Assembly: GCA_027356675.1 (NCBI GenBank)
Contig: DAHVXO010000211.1
Coordinates: forward strand, 1 to 13,319
Reading direction: 5' to 3'
Origin: Symbiobacteriaceae bacterium
GTDB taxonomy: Bacteria > Bacillota_E > Symbiobacteriia > Symbiobacteriales > Symbiobacteriaceae
Length of the DNA: 13,319 nucleotides
Shown here piece by piece: positions 13,204 to 13,319 of the stretch; the stretch's first letter is position 1, and each line of letters opens with the position of its first letter. The notes beneath the pieces are model-generated. The model worked only from the letters and a program-made list of their open reading frames with translations. It made no database searches and was not told the origin of the DNA. The position numbers and the translations under genes were made by a program.

Positions 13204-13319
13204 ATGCTGAAGCCCGAGTTGCTGTTTGCGTTGAAGGAGATCGTCGGCGCCGATTGGTGCCTGCATTCCGAGGCCGACCTGCTGACCTATTCCTATGATG
13301 CGACCCCCCTCTATCAGAG
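13204..13319 (+). CDS. GlcD-type FAD-linked oxidase, partial (5' end only)
   Basis: The first 38 codons of a gene cut by the window end: MLKPELLFALKEIVG, then DWCLHSEADLLTYSYDATPLYQ. This is the usual N-terminus of GlcD-family FAD-linked oxidases (glycolate oxidase subunit GlcD or D-lactate dehydrogenase), just ahead of the FAD-binding PCMH domain, which is outside the window. Start ATG 13204 follows AAAGGA (13188-13193) by 10 bases. It sits 26 bases after the FadR-type regulator and is likely in one operon with it. Whether the substrate is glycolate, D-lactate or another 2-hydroxyacid cannot be decided here. Confidence 0.8.
   Translation, partial: MLKPELLFALKEIVGADWCLHSEADLLTYSYDATPLYQ

Overview
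The window reads as chromosome of a high-GC Gram-positive bacterium. The coding style fits a thermophilic, Symbiobacterium-like Firmicute: strong AGGAGG/GAGGTGATC ribosome binding sites, many GTG and TTG starts, GC-rich third positions, and sigma-A-type promoters with 17-18 bp spacers. The genus is an inference from gene content and style, not a proven identity. No tRNA, rRNA, CRISPR array, insertion sequence or prophage gene is visible.

Layout. Bases 1-201 hold no gene I can recognise, only a repeat-rich leader. Then on + come a short-chain chromate-transporter subunit overlapping a GGT-like Ntn hydrolase (202-2381) and a single-RRM RNA-binding protein with a classic terminator (2484-2807). 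A minus-strand block (2894-7427) encodes, in transcription order, a small barrel-like protein, glucose-6-phosphate isomerase with its own promoter, a membrane cytochrome b / molybdopterin oxidoreductase fusion, and a rhomboid protease with a TPR-like tail. A second small protein, similar to the first, is divergent on + (7574-7771) behind a structured leader. YebC follows with a near-consensus promoter and a terminator. The 325 bases between yebC and the next gene (8614-8938) hold that terminator, a start-less reading-frame remnant and a minus-strand terminator. Next are a PLP-dependent trans-sulfuration enzyme (-), a 61-residue unknown (+), an HEAAH putative metalloprotease (+), a GNAT acetyltransferase (-) and a 111-residue unknown (+) with a good promoter. 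The window ends in a FadR-type regulator with a perfect operator-like palindrome, followed by the first 38 codons of a GlcD-type FAD oxidase.

How genes work together. The chromate-transporter/GGT-like pair resembles the ywrA-ywrB-ywrD neighbourhood of Bacillus subtilis. The Mo-oxidoreductase and rhomboid genes are 12 bp apart and probably co-transcribed, which suggests an envelope redox/quality-control unit. The FadR regulator and GlcD look like an autoregulated 2-hydroxyacid (glycolate/lactate) utilisation operon.

Most unusual points: (1) a five-helix membrane Mo-protein with a twin-arginine-like motif before its last helix, suggesting dual Sec/Tat assembly; (2) a divergent pair of small, mutually similar Sm/SH3-like proteins; (3) a GGT-like enzyme lacking the usual glutamate-binding Arg segment; (4) an exact inverted repeat in front of the FadR-type gene.
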